A stretch of 5,765 bases of DNA, taken from NCBI GenBank assembly GCA_018402605.1, contig JAGYIK010000073.1, positions 1-5,765 on the forward strand, read 5' to 3'. Positions 5,151 through 5,765 of this stretch are shown here, one piece after another; position 1 is the stretch's first letter, and each line of letters begins with the position of its first letter. Source of the stretch: Litorivicinus sp. (GTDB lineage Bacteria > Pseudomonadota > Gammaproteobacteria > Pseudomonadales > Litorivicinaceae). Made by a program: the position numbers and the translations under genes. The notes beneath the pieces are model-generated. The model made no database searches. It was not told the origin of the DNA and saw only the letters and a list, made by a program, of their open reading frames with translations.

Positions 5151-5765
5151 TTACATTTCGATGATTTGTGGCGTGTCCAATTCGCAAAGCCAGTCAGCCA
5201 GCTCAGCCGCGACCGGCTTGCCATGCTCGGCCAGAAATGCAAGCAGCCGCGCAGGAGTCATCGTGACCACCTGCTCCTCGGGAAATCCAAGTGCATCAAC
5301 TTTACTCAGCGCCACATCAACGTCACCGATGGTGTAGTGCACATGCGAATCGCTCGACAACACCACCTTCCAATCAAGACGCATGACGGTCTCGAGAATT
5401 TCGACGCAAAATGGCTCGCTCCCCAACCGCGAACTGACAAACGACGAATTATTGATCTCAATGAGCACGTTGTTGTCCCGTGCAGCGCGAACTACCTCCT
5501 CGATATGGATGGGGTAGTTTGGATTACCGGGATGACCCAAAATCTGAATTAAGCCCGACTCCATTGCCGCAATCATCGAAGCCGTATGCGCCTTCCGGTC
5601 ACTTGGGGGGTACACAGGCTCATGAAAACTCGCAATGCCAAAATCCATGAAACTCATGAGCGTCTCATTCACATCCAGGATTCGGGGGCCAGGAAGGATA
5701 TTCGCCTCAATCGCTCTCAGCATCGCGACACCGTATTTCACACGAGGCAACACACGCATATTGCC
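5151..5765 (-). CDS. ycdX: PHP-domain phosphatase, YcdX family (5' end beyond the window)
   Basis: This is a metal-dependent phosphatase with the PHP fold, homologous to E. coli YcdX, a cytosolic trinuclear-zinc enzyme. The frame is open to the window edge and lacks roughly the first 53 residues, which carry the early HxH metal ligands. Numbering from the Met codon at 5759, the visible ligands are Glu18 (RAIEAN), His46 (SFHEPV), His76 (GHPGNP), Asp137 and His139 (SSDSHV). Their spacings (28, 30, 61, 2) equal those of E73, H101, H131, D192 and H194 in E. coli YcdX as I recall them. EINNSSF and the N-terminal LPRVKYGVAMLRAIEANI are also close to the E. coli protein, so this is very likely an active member. 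No frameshift is seen. The natural substrate is not known. The transporter follows on the same strand, so the two may be co-transcribed. Confidence 0.92.
   Translation of the reverse strand, partial: GNMRVLPRVKYGVAMLRAIEANILPGPRILDVNETLMSFMDFGIASFHEPVYPPSDRKAHTASMIAAMESGLIQILGHPGNPNYPIHIEEVVRAARDNNVLIEINNSSFVSSRLGSEPFCVEILETVMRLDWKVVLSSDSHVHYTIGDVDVALSKVDALGFPEEQVVTMTPARLLAFLAEHGKPVAAELADWLCELDTPQIIEM

Noticed and set aside
4567..5337. 256-residue plus-strand open frame
   Set aside because: It is antisense to the transporter and PHP genes, whose family motifs are clear; its composition (Ser, Thr, Ala, Lys-rich, no domain) is that of a shadow frame.
1..5765. CRISPR array, tRNA, rRNA, insertion sequence or phage genes
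   Set aside because: No regularly spaced repeats, cloverleaf-like sequence, rRNA signatures, transposase motifs or terminal inverted repeats were found on either strand.

Overview
The window looks like chromosomal DNA of a Gram-negative proteobacterium, most likely a gammaproteobacterium. The reasons are a lipoprotein signal ending in an LSGC lipobox, a DUF3833-type lipoprotein next to a periplasmic chalcone-isomerase-like protein (a pairing common in marine gammaproteobacteria), a YcdX-type PHP phosphatase, LysR and MarR-type regulators, and mid-range GC. The genus cannot be told from sequence alone.

Layout. Positions 69-596 (minus) hold an unrecognised four-helix membrane protein. It is divergent from a LysR-type regulator starting at 668 (plus). 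Its intact frame stops at 1486, but the family C-terminus continues out of frame to 1592. The regulator converges on a minus-strand cluster that reads from right to left: MarR-like regulator (3371-3009), a small unknown ORF (from 2851), a chalcone-isomerase-like secreted protein (2679-2113) and a DUF3833 lipoprotein (2113-1594). The last two overlap as TGATG, so they look translationally coupled. Positions 3372-3603 are an AT-rich divergent control region, followed by a small unknown plus-strand ORF (3604-3852). Positions 3853-4309 hold no secure gene but contain palindromes and competing open frames. On the right, a minus-strand pair runs from a PHP-domain phosphatase (5765-5151, truncated by the window edge) to a TauE/SafE-family membrane transporter (5063-4310).

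The most important observation concerns sequence quality or gene integrity. Three genes (DUF3833, chalcone-isomerase-like, and the end of the transporter) and the LysR tail read as near-perfect family sequence only if the frame is changed about 29 times. Most changes are a single base gained or lost in a short homopolymer. They sit in two patches, about 1462-2640 and 4344-4618, while the other genes are clean. This is the signature of local indel errors in the assembly more than of decay, and it means the encoded proteins are probably intact in the organism.

I did not find a clearly new biological system. The best candidates for follow-up are the regulator, small ORF, CHI-like and DUF3833 cluster with its palindromic putative operator, the small unknown ORFs, and an apparent excess of GATC sites.
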